Positions 9,825-18,594 of a stretch of 64,000 bases of DNA are shown here, piece after piece. A program made the translations under genes and the position numbers. Within the stretch, counting starts at the first letter, position 1; every line of letters begins with the position of its first letter. Below the pieces are notes generated by a model, which did not search any database, was not told where the DNA came from, and was given only the letters and a program-made list of their open reading frames with translations. Origin of the DNA: Gammaproteobacteria bacterium (lineage in GTDB: Bacteria > Pseudomonadota > Gammaproteobacteria > Burkholderiales > Burkholderiaceae_C); NCBI GenBank assembly GCA_025359085.1, contig JANYHL010000043.1, positions 17,020 through 81,019 of the forward strand, given 5' to 3'.

Positions 9825-11672
9825 TCAGATCGATGAGGGCAGCTTGGCATCACTGATCTCGGGGTGAAAACGCTTGTCCTGGTCATACGGAAACACGTCA
9901 TACACATGGCCGGCCTGGATGCGCTCTTTGTGGGTTTGCCAAAAAGCCGCCTCCAGCAAGTCGGCGTGGTGCTTCATGAACACTTTGCGAACAAAGGGGT
10001 TGCCGAGCAAGAAGGGCGCAAAGGTTTCGGGGAACACGTCGTGGGGGCCGACTTTGTACCAGACCTCGCCCGACATTTCGTCTTCTTCGTTGCGGGCCTG
10101 CGGCACTTTGCGGAAGTTGCAGTCTGTTATGTATTCGATCTCGTCGTAGTCGTAAAAAACCACCTTGCCGTGGCGCGTGATGCCAAAATTCTTCCAGAGC
10201 ATGTCGCCCGGAAAGATGTTGGCCGCCACCAGGTCTTTCAGGGCGTTGCCATACTCCATGACGCCGCGCTCGATCTGTTCGCGTGCGCGTGCCGCCGCCG
10301 GGCTGGTGTCGTTCGGGTTGGCGCCGCCGGCGTCAAACGCCTCCTGCAGGTAAATGTTGAGCGGAATCATGCGCCGCTCAATGTAGACATGCTTGATGAT
10401 GACTTCAACCCGGCCATCGCCGTCACGGTCGCTGATTTCCAGCTGACTGGGGGCAAATTTTTCAAGTTCGGCGATCAGCGCATCGTCAAAGCGCGCCCGC
10501 GGAAAACCCACTTCGCTGTACTCCAGCGTGTCGGCCATGCGCCCCACCCGGTCGTGTTGCTTCACCAGCAAATACTTGCCCTTGATCTGCTCGCGCGTGG
10601 TGTCCTTGGGCGGCGGATAGAAGTCCTTGATAACCTTGAACACGTATGGGAACGAGGGCAGGTCAAACACCAGCATCACCATGCCCTTGATGCCCGGTGC
10701 AATGCGAAACTGGTCGGTGGAGTGGCGCTGGTGGTGCAAAAAATCACGGTAAAACAGCGTCTTGCCTTGCTTGGCCAGCCCCAGCGCGTTGTAGATTTCA
10801 TTGCGCGGCTTGCGCGGCATCATGCTGCGCAGGTACTGCACATAGGCCGACGGGATTTCCATGTCCACCATGAAATAAGCCCGCGCAAAGCTGAACAGCA
10901 TCAGCAAATCGTCCTCACCAAACAAGACGGCATCGATCACCAGCTGGCCGGCTTTGTTGTGCAACACCGGCAAGGCAAAGCCAAACTCGTTAAAGCCGTT
11001 GATCAGCTTGCCGACGATGTAGCAACCCTTGTTGCGAAAAAACAAACCGGACAGCACCTGAAGCTGAAAATTGGCACGCAGCTTGGCGTCCCCCAACTGC
11101 GCCACCATCGCCGCCTGCACCAGGACGGCATCGCCGCCCAAGTCGGCAAACGGGCAGCGCAGATCAAATTCCAGCACCATCTGCTCCAGCACCTGGGCCA
11201 GGCTGTCGTGCGTCGGGTAGTAGGAGCGGTAAGTCGGGCTGGCCTCGGGCTCGTCGTTTTCGATGTACTCGGTGCTCAGCGCCGGGCGTACAAAGATAAA
11301 GTCGTTCTGGAAATAGCTGTGATGCAGGATTTTGGTGGTGACCGAGTTGAAGAAAGTCTCGGCCAACTCGGGCTGATGGTGGTCCACCAGCAAGCCGATG
11401 TAATGCAGCTTCACCTGCTGCCACACTTCCATCGGCTGTTCGTCCGCCTTGAACTCGCGCGCCAAACGCATAAAGCATTCGCGCACCCGCAGGTCATAAA
11501 ACTCGATGCGATCCCGCTGGGCGCGCTGCTGGCCGTGCCAGTCGGCCGTCTCAAAGCGGTGCTTGGCGCGCCCTGATTCGGTTCTGAACAGCCGGTAGTG
11601 GCGGTTAAAACCATCCATCATGGCTTTGGCAATGTCGTAGGCCAACGAGGAGTCAAGGCGGGTCGGAAACAT
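9825..11672 (-). CDS. aceK: Isocitrate dehydrogenase kinase/phosphatase
   Basis: This 615-residue bifunctional enzyme phosphorylates and dephosphorylates isocitrate dehydrogenase, steering carbon between the TCA cycle and the glyoxylate shunt. It matches AceK throughout: [18 protein letters not shown] near residue 39, [19 protein letters not shown], the ATP-binding [15 protein letters not shown], and the catalytic [20 protein letters not shown] followed by YDYDEI. The length agrees with other betaproteobacterial AceK. Here it sits beside acetyl-CoA-yielding catabolic genes rather than with aceA/aceB, which fits acetyl-CoA generation that demands the glyoxylate shunt. Confidence 0.96.
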   Translation of the reverse strand: MFPTRLDSSLAYDIAKAMMDGFNRHYRLFRTESGRAKHRFETADWHGQQRAQRDRIEFYDLRVRECFMRLAREFKADEQPMEVWQQVKLHYIGLLVDHHQPELAETFFNSVTTKILHHSYFQNDFIFVRPALSTEYIENDEPEASPTYRSYYPTHDSLAQVLEQMVLEFDLRCPFADLGGDAVLVQAAMVAQLGDAKLRANFQLQVLSGLFFRNKGCYIVGKLINGFNEFGFALPVLHNKAGQLVIDAVLFGEDDLLMLFSFARAYFMVDMEIPSAYVQYLRSMMPRKPRNEIYNALGLAKQGKTLFYRDFLHHQRHSTDQFRIAPGIKGMVMLVFDLPSFPYVFKVIKDFYPPPKDTTREQIKGKYLLVKQHDRVGRMADTLEYSEVGFPRARFDDALIAELEKFAPSQLEISDRDGDGRVEVIIKHVYIERRMIPLNIYLQEAFDAGGANPNDTSPAAARAREQIERGVMEYGNALKDLVAANIFPGDMLWKNFGITRHGKVVFYDYDEIEYITDCNFRKVPQARNEEDEMSGEVWYKVGPHDVFPETFAPFLLGNPFVRKVFMKHHADLLEAAFWQTHKERIQAGHVYDVFPYDQDKRFHPEISDAKLPSSI

Positions 11673-11683
11673 GGTTGCTCGCC

Positions 11684-11744
11684 TTTTAATAGCTGCTAGC
11701 GCAATATAGACGCGGGCTAGAGGTCAATTTCATCAATAATTTAA
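11684..11744 (+). repeat. Dispersed repeat copy R5
   Basis: AATAGCTGCTAGCGCAATAT and CGCGGGCTAGAGGTCAATTT form one of the cleanest copies. It fills the gap between the aceK start and the carbonic anhydrase stop; the stop at 11741-11743 is at its edge. Confidence 0.75.
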
Positions 11745-12400
11745 AGTGGGCGACTGGCCGATGCGACGCGGGCGAGCGCCGCCCGGTAGCGCGGCTCCAG
11801 GTCATCGGCGCAGGTCACCGTCATCTGCAGATCATTGAGCAGGCCGTCGTGCACACCATACACCCAGCCATGCAGGGTGACTTTCTGGCCGCGCAGCCAG
11901 GCGTCTTGCAGCACCGTGGTTTGCGCCACATTGATGACCTGCTCGATGGCATTGAGTTCCACCAGCGCGTCGTAGCGGCCATGCTCCGGCAGCGCGTCCA
12001 GCAAGCCCCGATGCCTGTCGCGCACATCCTGAATATGGCGCAACCAGTTGTCCGCCAGCCCGATGCGCACCCGCTCCAGCGCCGCCTGCACGCCGGAGCA
12101 GCCATAGTGGCCGACCACCATCACATGCTCCACCTGCAGCCGTTCCACCGCAAACTGGATGGTGGACAGGGCGTTGAGATCGGAATGCACCACCACATTG
12201 GCCACGTTACGGTGCACAAACACCTCGCCCGGCTCCAGGCCGGTGATCTGGTTGGCCGGCACCCGGCTGTCGGAGCAGCCGATCCACATGTATTTGGGGT
12301 TCTGCTGGCTTTTCAGGTTGGTGAAAAAGCCGGGGCGCTCGCGCTCCATCTGCGCGGCCCAGGCGCGGTTGTGGGCAAAAAGCTGTTGAATGGCGGGCAT
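11741..12400 (-). CDS. can: Beta-class carbonic anhydrase
   Basis: This 219-residue enzyme interconverts CO2 and bicarbonate. Zinc ligands and the catalytic dyad are visible: Cys42, Asp44 and Arg46 in CSDSR, and His98 and Cys101 in HYGC. The length matches bacterial Can. It lies 84 bp downstream of the PII-like gene of the SbtA transporter, so transport, regulation and hydration of inorganic carbon are grouped here. A likely use is supplying bicarbonate to the biotin carboxylases of the surrounding catabolic cluster; that link is inference. Confidence 0.93.
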   Translation of the reverse strand: MPAIQQLFAHNRAWAAQMERERPGFFTNLKSQQNPKYMWIGCSDSRVPANQITGLEPGEVFVHRNVANVVVHSDLNALSTIQFAVERLQVEHVMVVGHYGCSGVQAALERVRIGLADNWLRHIQDVRDRHRGLLDALPEHGRYDALVELNAIEQVINVAQTTVLQDAWLRGQKVTLHGWVYGVHDGLLNDLQMTVTCADDLEPRYRAALARVASASRPL

Positions 12401-12484
12401 GGAGCTATCTTAATCAAGGGGGAGCGTTGACAAAACTTGCCCAGCCAGAGGGATGCGTTCTGCTGCCACTCAATTCGGGTTCGA

Positions 12485-12793
12485 TCAGAACTTGTCCGGG
12501 CGGATAATTTCGATGTCCTGCAAAAAGGACACCATCGCATAGTTGTCGTAATAGCGTGCCTGAAAGTCCAGCAGCACGGCTTCTGCCAGTGCGCGCGAGC
12601 AGATCACCTCGATCTGGATATTGGCGGCCTCTCCCCAGGCGGCGTCACGCACGCCACGGCGGCCCTGGCCGCGCGCATCCAGCACGGTGTACCCATGCAC
12701 GCCCAACTGCTTCAAGTCGCGCAGCAGATTTTTTTCGATGGCGGCTTCGGTGATCACGGTCAGCAGGGTCCGTTTTTCAGTCAGCAGGGTCAT
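12485..12793 (-). CDS. PII-like signalling protein associated with SbtA
   Basis: This 102-residue protein resembles the PII fold: LLTVITEAAIEKNLLRDLKQ, then a short glycine/arginine loop (DARGQGRRGVRDA) in the T-loop position, then IQIEVICSRALAEAVLLDF. Its ATG overlaps the sbtA stop by 4 bp, the standard arrangement of SbtB-type proteins that bind adenyl nucleotides and gate SbtA. The C-terminal cysteine motif seen in some cyanobacterial SbtB proteins is absent. Family and role are supported mainly by gene order and size. Confidence 0.75.
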   Translation of the reverse strand: MTLLTEKRTLLTVITEAAIEKNLLRDLKQLGVHGYTVLDARGQGRRGVRDAAWGEAANIQIEVICSRALAEAVLLDFQARYYDNYAMVSFLQDIEIIRPDKF

Positions 12794-13731
12794 GGGGTCG
12801 CTCCGACGAGTTGCAAGGCCAGCCCATGGTAAAACGGAATGCCAACCAGGATGTTGAAGGGAAAGGTCACGCCCAGAACGGCGGCCAGCGAAAGCGTCGG
12901 GTTGGCCTCTGGCACCGCCAGACGCATGGCGGCCGGTACCGCAATATAAGAAGCACTCGCGGCCAAGGTGGCGAGCAGCGTGACGCCACCGACCGACAGT
13001 CCCAGCAGCACGCCACAGCCCAGCCCCAGCAGCGCCGACAGCAGCGGCATGAGCAGGCCAAAGGCGAGCAGGAACACGCCGCGCTGGCGCAGCTCGCCGA
13101 CCTGGCGGCTGACGATCAGCCCCATCTCCAGCAGGAACAGCGCCAACGCGCCTTTGAACAGGTCGTAGAACAAGCCCTTGATGGGCGCCAGACCCTCCGG
13201 GCCAGCCGCCCAGCCGATCGCCATGCCCCCCAGCAGCAAGGTCACACCCTTGCCCAGAAAGGTCTCGTGCGCCAGTGCGCGCCAGTCGATTTGCTTGCCA
13301 ACGCCGCGCGCCAGCACGATGCCGACCATGATGGCCGGCACCTCCATGACGGTGAGGAAGATCGCCAATTGCGGCTCGAAGCTGATGTTTCTGGTCAACA
13401 ACCAGTTGACGCCCACGGCAAAGGTGGCCACGCTCACCGAGCCGTAGTGGGCCGCCATCGCCGCGGCGTCGGCCCGGCCCAGGCGTCCCGCAGCGCGCAG
13501 GATGGCGAAGGCGATCAGCGTGAGCGCCACCCCCAGCAGGATCACCGCGCCGAGTTGCGGCAGCAGCGGGCCGAGCGCCTGTTTCGCCAGGCCTTCGCCG
13601 CCCTTGAGGCCAATGGTCAACATCAGGAATACGGACAGGGAGTCATAGAGGGCGGCCGGCAGCTTGAGCTCCGAGCGGGCCAGGCCCGCTGCCAGACCGA
13701 GCAGGAAAAACAGGACGACGACGTCAATCAT
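12790..13731 (-). CDS. sbtA: Sodium-dependent bicarbonate transporter, SbtA family
   Basis: This 313-residue inner-membrane protein has about ten hydrophobic segments and the Sbt_1 pattern. Its N-terminus contains LKLPAALYDSLSVFLMLTIG and KGGEGLA. The second inverted half contains LLLGGMAIGWAAG and FKGALALFLLEMG, and the end is ASASYIAVPAAMRLAVPEANP. The family imports bicarbonate with sodium. It starts 15 bp after the GNAT gene, overlaps the PII-like gene and precedes carbonic anhydrase, so it may be read from the liuR promoter. Confidence 0.85.
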   Translation of the reverse strand: MIDVVVLFFLLGLAAGLARSELKLPAALYDSLSVFLMLTIGLKGGEGLAKQALGPLLPQLGAVILLGVALTLIAFAILRAAGRLGRADAAAMAAHYGSVSVATFAVGVNWLLTRNISFEPQLAIFLTVMEVPAIMVGIVLARGVGKQIDWRALAHETFLGKGVTLLLGGMAIGWAAGPEGLAPIKGLFYDLFKGALALFLLEMGLIVSRQVGELRQRGVFLLAFGLLMPLLSALLGLGCGVLLGLSVGGVTLLATLAASASYIAVPAAMRLAVPEANPTLSLAAVLGVTFPFNILVGIPFYHGLALQLVGATP

Positions 13732-13746
13732 GATGCAGGGATGGGG

Positions 13747-14319
13747 TCATGGCTGAATGATAGCGTTTGCGCCCGGGTTGATAGGTCGAATTGCCGCCCA
13801 TTGCACACGGTCGATGACTTGACCGGCCTTGATGGCGCTGCGCCGCAGCTCGGCTTCCTTGTCGTAGCCGCACTTGCGCGCCACGCCCTGTGAGCCTTCG
13901 TTCCAGGCAAAGATGGGGGCAAACAAGCGAGTCACTTCCGGCAATGATGCCCAAGCCCAGGAGGTGACCAGGCGCAGCGCTTCGGATGCAATGCCGCGTC
14001 GCCAATACGCCTGCCCGATCCAGTAGCCGACCTCGGCGTTGCAACGCATCCAGCCGCTTTCAGGACGCACCGAAATGCAGCCCACGATCTGACCGTCCCG
14101 CTCGATGCCCCAGACCAGGCCCATGGCGGGCGAATGCGAAGTGACAGCGCACCAGTTCTGCGCGTCTGCCAGGGTGTAAGGCCGGGGGAAGCCTTCAAAC
14201 AAATTGCGCCATACTAATTCGTTGTCGGCGTGAAGCTGCAATGAGGGCGCATCATTGATCCCAAGCGGGCGCAAAACACAGCGGGCACCCCTCAGCACGG
14301 GTACGTCAGGGGCGCTCAC
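13747..14319 (-). CDS. GNAT family N-acetyltransferase (RimJ/RimL-like)
   Basis: This 190-residue protein has an N-terminal [21 protein letters not shown] typical of RimJ/RimL-type acetyltransferases. It also has [18 protein letters not shown] and the acetyl-CoA loop [20 protein letters not shown]. Such enzymes move acetyl groups from acetyl-CoA to amines; the substrate here is unknown. Its start overlaps the isovaleryl-CoA dehydrogenase stop by 4 bp, so it is translationally coupled to the liu operon. Confidence 0.85.
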   Translation of the reverse strand: MSAPDVPVLRGARCVLRPLGINDAPSLQLHADNELVWRNLFEGFPRPYTLADAQNWCAVTSHSPAMGLVWGIERDGQIVGCISVRPESGWMRCNAEVGYWIGQAYWRRGIASEALRLVTSWAWASLPEVTRLFAPIFAWNEGSQGVARKCGYDKEAELRRSAIKAGQVIDRVQWAAIRPINPGANAIIQP

Positions 14320-15494
14320 ATCGTCTCCGCAAACAACTCACGCCCGATCAGCATGCGGCGGATTTCGCTGGTGCCGGCGCCGATCTCATACAGCTTGGCG
14401 TCGCGCCACAGGCGCCCCAGGGGGTAGTCGTTGATGTAGCCGTTGCCGCCAAATATCTGCACGCCCTCGCCCGCCATCCAGGTGGCTTTTTCAGCCGTCC
14501 ACAAAATGACCGAGGCGCAGTCTTTGCGCACCTGGCGCACATGCTCGGCGCCCAGCAGGTCCAGGTTCTTGGCCACGGTGTAGGCAAAGGATCGACCGGC
14601 CTGCAGCACGGTGTACATGTCCGCGACCTTGCCCTGAATCAGCTGGAATTCGCCAATGCTCTGACCAAACTGCTTGCGGTCGTGGATGTAGGGCAGCACG
14701 TTGTCCATCACCGCCTGCATGATGCCCAGCGGCCCGCCGGTCAGCACGGCGCGTTCGTAATCGAGGCCGCTCATCAGCACCTTGGCGCCCTGGTTCAGGC
14801 CGCCAAGGATGTTCTGCGCTGGCACTTCCACGTTGTTGAACACCAGCTCGCCGGTGTGGCTGCCGCGCATGCCCAGCTTGTCGAGCTTTTGCGCCACTGA
14901 AAAACCCGGCATGCCTTTCTCGATCAGAAAGGCGGTGACGCCGCGCGCGCCGAGTTCGGGCTCGCTTTTGGCATACACCACCAGCGTGTCGGCGTCCGGG
15001 CCGTTGGTGATCCACATCTTGCTGCCGTTGAGCAGGTAATAGCCGCCTTTGTCTTCGGCCTTGAGCTTCATGCTGAGCACGTCGCTGCCGGCGCCGGGCT
15101 CACTCATGGCCAGGGCGCCGACATGCTCACCCGAGATCAGTTTGGGCAGGTATTTTTGCCGCTGCTCGGGCGTGCCGTTGCGCTTGATCTGGTTCACGCA
15201 CAGGTTGCTGTGGGCGCCATAGCTCAAGGCGACCGAGGCCGAGGCGCGCGATATTTCTTCCATCGCCACCATGTGTGCCAGGTAGCCCATGTTGGCGCCA
15301 CCGTACTCTTCGCCCACCGTGATCCCCAGCACGCCGAGGTCGCCCATCTTGCGCCACAAATCCATCGGGAACTGGTCGGTTTTGTCAAGTTCGGCGGCGC
15401 GCGGCGCGATCTCGCGTTGTGCAAATTCATGCACGGTGTCGCGCAGGGCGTCGATGTCTTCGCCGAGTTGAAAATTGAGTCCGGGCAGGTTCAT
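14316..15494 (-). CDS. liuA: Isovaleryl-CoA dehydrogenase
   Basis: This 392-residue FAD enzyme converts isovaleryl-CoA to 3-methylcrotonyl-CoA, the step before the carboxylase encoded at 361-1983. Characteristic segments are [34 protein letters not shown], the isovaleryl-type catalytic glutamate segment [14 protein letters not shown] near residue 245, and [20 protein letters not shown] at the end. Position of the catalytic base before GGPLG distinguishes this family from the short-chain enzyme at 5536-6666. It overlaps liuR by 4 bp (ATGA). Confidence 0.95.
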   Translation of the reverse strand: MNLPGLNFQLGEDIDALRDTVHEFAQREIAPRAAELDKTDQFPMDLWRKMGDLGVLGITVGEEYGGANMGYLAHMVAMEEISRASASVALSYGAHSNLCVNQIKRNGTPEQRQKYLPKLISGEHVGALAMSEPGAGSDVLSMKLKAEDKGGYYLLNGSKMWITNGPDADTLVVYAKSEPELGARGVTAFLIEKGMPGFSVAQKLDKLGMRGSHTGELVFNNVEVPAQNILGGLNQGAKVLMSGLDYERAVLTGGPLGIMQAVMDNVLPYIHDRKQFGQSIGEFQLIQGKVADMYTVLQAGRSFAYTVAKNLDLLGAEHVRQVRKDCASVILWTAEKATWMAGEGVQIFGGNGYINDYPLGRLWRDAKLYEIGAGTSEIRRMLIGRELFAETM

Positions 15495-15931
15495 GGTTGT
15501 CTCCGTTGGGTTGAGTTAATCAGTGGGCGACGGGTGACTGGCTTTTTGCTGCTGCTGGCCAGCAGGGCTCTCGCCTCGCGCTGGTGTTCTTTGAGCTCGT
15601 CCAGGTTGGCCTGCAGATCGTTCATCTGGGCTTCGAGCTGTTTTTGGTGTTCGGCCAGCACCAGCAAGAATTTCTGCAGCTGCGCACCGGTGTCGCGCGG
15701 ACTGTCGTACATATCAATGATTTCCTTGGCCTCGCTCAGGCTGAAACCCAGGCGCTTGGCGCGCAGCGTGAGTTTCAGGCGGGTCCGGTCACGCCCGCTG
15801 TAGACCCGCGAACGCCCAGCGGGGCCGGTGCGCTCGGGTTGCAAGAGACCCATGTCTTCATAGAAGCGCATGGCCCGTGTGGTCAGGTCGAACTCCTTGG
15901 CCAGGTCGCTGATGTTGTAAGTGAGTGCCAT
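15491..15931 (-). CDS. liuR: MerR family regulator of leucine/isovalerate catabolism
   Basis: This 146-residue protein has a MerR-type winged helix: [20 protein letters not shown] at residues 5-24, [17 protein letters not shown], and [18 protein letters not shown] coiled-coil dimerisation helix (about 85-128) and a basic tail follow. It overlaps liuA by 4 bp, and the 22-bp palindrome at 15994-16015 lies upstream. In known regulons LiuR controls branched-chain acyl-CoA genes; the identification rests on family plus position. Confidence 0.9.
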   Translation of the reverse strand: MALTYNISDLAKEFDLTTRAMRFYEDMGLLQPERTGPAGRSRVYSGRDRTRLKLTLRAKRLGFSLSEAKEIIDMYDSPRDTGAQLQKFLLVLAEHQKQLEAQMNDLQANLDELKEHQREARALLASSSKKPVTRRPLINSTQRRQP

Positions 15932-15993
15932 AAATATTGATCAACCTTGGGGACAGCAATGGTGAGCGCCTGCCCCTAAAATGCCGATCCTGG

Positions 15994-16015
15994 TTGACGT
16001 TTACGTAAACGTCAA
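15994..16015. promoter_or_regulatory. Probable LiuR operator: perfect 22-bp palindrome
   Basis: TTGACGTTTAC is followed immediately by its exact reverse complement GTAAACGTCAA. It lies between divergent liuR (start 15931) and the metallo-hydrolase (start 16040), 25 bp before the latter. LiuR-family operators are palindromes of this general ACGTnAACGT look. Both arms begin with TTGACG, which could double as -35 boxes in either direction. Confidence 0.75.
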
Positions 16016-16039
16016 TTATGTCGCAAATCTGGAGCCCGC

Positions 16040-17155
16040 TTGAAACCACCTGGACCCCCTGGCGCAAATACACACGCCGATGAACTTGAACAGCAGTTGC
16101 ACTACCCGCTGGGCAACACGCTGCCGACCCCCGGCGCGGCCGTCACGGTGGCCCCGGGCGTGAAATGGCTGCGCATGAGCTTGCCGTTTGCGCTCAATCA
16201 CATCAACCTCTGGCTGCTGCGTGATGACATGGACGGCCAATCCGGCTGGAGCGTGGTGGACTGCTGCATCAGCTCCGAGTCGGCCAAGGCGCAATGGGAG
16301 CAGGTCTTCACCAACGAACTCGACGGTCTGCCGATCTTGCGCGTGATCGTGACCCACATGCACCCGGACCACATTGGCCTGGCGCACTGGCTGTGCGAGC
16401 GTTGGCAGGTGCGGCTGTGGATCAGCGCCACCGACTACGGCCTGGCACGCATCGGCAGCCAGGGGCCCGACGGTTTCAGCAGCGAGGCGGCAGCGGCATT
16501 TTTTGCCTTGCATGGCCTGCGCGACCCGGACTCTCTTGAAAAAATCAAGGGCCGCGGCAGTTACTTTTCAACCCTGGTGCCGACCGTGCCGCGCCAGTAT
16601 CGGCGCCTGCAGGATGGCGACACGCTCACCATTGACGGGCGCGCCTGGCAATGCATCAGCGGCTACGGCCATGCGCCCGAGCACATTTCGCTGTATTGCG
16701 CAGAATTGCAAGTCCTGATCGGTGGCGACATGATGTTGCCGCGCATCTCCACCAACGTCAGCGTCTACGAGCAGGAACCCGAATCGAATCCGCTCAAGCA
16801 GTTTCTGGAGTCAATTGACAAGTTCCGGGCGCTGCCGGCCCAGACGCTCACCCTGCCGGCCCACGGCAAACCGTTTACCGGCTTGCATGCGCGCATTCAG
16901 CAGTTGCACGATCACCATGAAGAGCGGCTGCTTGAGGTGGTGCAAGCCTGCTCTGATCAACCTTGCAGCGCCGCCGAACTGCTGCCCCTGCTGTTCAAGC
17001 GTGCGCTCGACCTGCACCAGACCACCTTTGCCATGGGCGAGTCGATTGCCCACCTGCATGCGCTGTGGTTTGATGGGCGATTGCAGCGCAGGCTGGGTAA
17101 AGATGGGGTTTATCGCTTTGGCGTGAGCGCTTGCGCTGGTCCCGCTGTCTCCTAG
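16040..17155 (+). CDS. MBL-fold metallo-hydrolase next to liuR
   Basis: This 371-residue protein has a metallo-beta-lactamase fold with the metal motif THMHPDH (His106, His108, Asp110, His111). Later ligands lie around GYGHAPEHISLYC and LIGGDMMLPRIS. Hydrolases of this group cleave thioesters, esters or lactones in the cytoplasm. The start is TTG 16040 with GGAG five bases before it; no ATG fits the conserved N-terminus. It is divergent from liuR across the palindromic operator, so it is probably part of the same regulon, possibly as an acyl-CoA thioesterase. That substrate is a guess. Confidence 0.82.
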   Translation: MKPPGPPGANTHADELEQQLHYPLGNTLPTPGAAVTVAPGVKWLRMSLPFALNHINLWLLRDDMDGQSGWSVVDCCISSESAKAQWEQVFTNELDGLPILRVIVTHMHPDHIGLAHWLCERWQVRLWISATDYGLARIGSQGPDGFSSEAAAAFFALHGLRDPDSLEKIKGRGSYFSTLVPTVPRQYRRLQDGDTLTIDGRAWQCISGYGHAPEHISLYCAELQVLIGGDMMLPRISTNVSVYEQEPESNPLKQFLESIDKFRALPAQTLTLPAHGKPFTGLHARIQQLHDHHEERLLEVVQACSDQPCSAAELLPLLFKRALDLHQTTFAMGESIAHLHALWFDGRLQRRLGKDGVYRFGVSACAGPAVS

Positions 17156-17222
17156 CTTACCGGCGTTGAACGCCGAGCTGCCAGGTGCGGGCCGCCCCCT
17201 ATCCGTTTGCGACTTCCCTGCA

Positions 17223-18548
17223 TCAGAAAATCATGCGCGCGATCAGCAACCCGGTAGCAACAGACACCACGGTGGCCACCAGCCCTGGAATCATGAACGA
17301 GTGGTTCAGAACGTAGCGCCCAATCTTGGTTGTTCCCGAGAGGTCGAAGTTGATCGCTGCAATCAGTGAACCATAGGTTGGAATGAAGAAGTAGCCATTG
17401 ACCGCCGGGAACATACCGATCAGGAACTGGGGCGGGATGCCCAGTACCACGCCCAGCGGCATCAATGCACGGGTGGTTGCAGCCTGGCTGTAAAGCAACA
17501 CAGAGGCCAGGAACAGGCCGAAGGCAAAGGTCCACGGCGCGACTTTCGCCCATTCACCGATGGCGGGAACAATCAAATCCTTGTTGGCGGAAATGAAACT
17601 GTCGCCGAGCCAGGCCAGACCAAAAATACCGATGACCGCAACCACGCCGGCACGCAAGGTGGCGGTCTTGGGCACATCATCAACAGCGACTTTTGTCACC
17701 AAAAGCATGATCGCAGCGATGGACATCATGATGATTTCGATGACGACCGGCATGGACAGTGGGCTCTTTGCCCCGGGCAGTTGCCGCAAAGCCGGGAAGA
17801 AGCCCAACAGCACGACCAGAGCGACCCCGGTCAGGAAAACAAAGGCAGCGAGCTTCGCTGTGGGCTTGAGTGCCTGGCGTTGAGCGGCGGGTTGGGGCGC
17901 CGGAATCTCACCAGCAGCGAGCCGCGCCTGGTACACCTTGTCGTCCTTCAGGTCCTTGCCGATGAACATCGAAACGATGGCCGCGGCGATCACGCCGATG
18001 AGTGTGGCGGGCACGCAAATCAGCAGTATCTCGCGCAGACCCCACTCTGTCATGCCCTTTTCAGCAAACATGCCGATCATGGCCGCCGTGGCCGCCGCCA
18101 CCGGGCTGGCGGTGATGGCCTGCTGCGAGGCGATGGTGGCCACCGCCATGGGGCGTTCTGGTCGGATGCCATTGCGGTGCGCCGTCTCATAGATCACCGG
18201 CAGCAGCGGGTAGACGATATGCCCCGTTCCAGCCAGGAAGGTGAAGGTCCAGGTGGTGAGCGGCGCGACGATCGTCACGTACTTCGGATTGGCACGGATG
18301 ATGCGCTCGGCGATTCCGACCAGAAAGTCGATGCCGCCAGCGGCCTCCATGACTGACGCGGCCATGATGACGGCCAGGATGATCAGCATCACATCGACCG
18401 GTGGCGAGGTTGGCGTGATGCCAAAGGCACCGACCAGCACCATCAGACCCACCGCGCCCCACAAACCCAGGCCGATGCCGGAGGACCTGGCCCCCATCCA
18501 GATGGCCGCTAGCACGACCAGGAATTGAAGAACAATTGAAACGGTCAT
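17223..18548 (-). CDS. Anaerobic C4-dicarboxylate transporter, Dcu family
   Basis: This 441-residue inner-membrane carrier matches DcuA/DcuB in length and sequence: ASVMEAAGGIDFLVGIAERI, FTFLAGTGHIVYPLLPVI, the ASQQAITASPVAAATAAM loop, and a C-terminal GMFPAVNGYFFIPTYGSL. These carriers exchange fumarate, malate, aspartate and succinate. It follows aspartase by 46 bp on the same strand, the classical aspA-dcu pairing for aspartate import, deamination to fumarate and succinate export. I cannot separate DcuA from DcuB by eye. Confidence 0.92.
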   Translation of the reverse strand: MTVSIVLQFLVVLAAIWMGARSSGIGLGLWGAVGLMVLVGAFGITPTSPPVDVMLIILAVIMAASVMEAAGGIDFLVGIAERIIRANPKYVTIVAPLTTWTFTFLAGTGHIVYPLLPVIYETAHRNGIRPERPMAVATIASQQAITASPVAAATAAMIGMFAEKGMTEWGLREILLICVPATLIGVIAAAIVSMFIGKDLKDDKVYQARLAAGEIPAPQPAAQRQALKPTAKLAAFVFLTGVALVVLLGFFPALRQLPGAKSPLSMPVVIEIIMMSIAAIMLLVTKVAVDDVPKTATLRAGVVAVIGIFGLAWLGDSFISANKDLIVPAIGEWAKVAPWTFAFGLFLASVLLYSQAATTRALMPLGVVLGIPPQFLIGMFPAVNGYFFIPTYGSLIAAINFDLSGTTKIGRYVLNHSFMIPGLVATVVSVATGLLIARMIF

Positions 18549-18594
18549 TTTGCTTTCTCTCTTTCTTTCTGGGGTAAAAATCTGGCGATTGCGC

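Noticed and set aside
9864..11576. A 570-codon plus-strand open frame opposite aceK
   Set aside because: It is antisense to a complete AceK protein; long opposite-strand frames are expected in high-GC coding DNA and its product has no recognisable domain.
13757..13795. A thirteenth copy of the dispersed repeat at the end of the GNAT gene
   Set aside because: GATAGCGTTTGCGCCCGGGT followed by TGATAGGTCGAATT is suggestive, but only short pieces match, so it was left out of the count.
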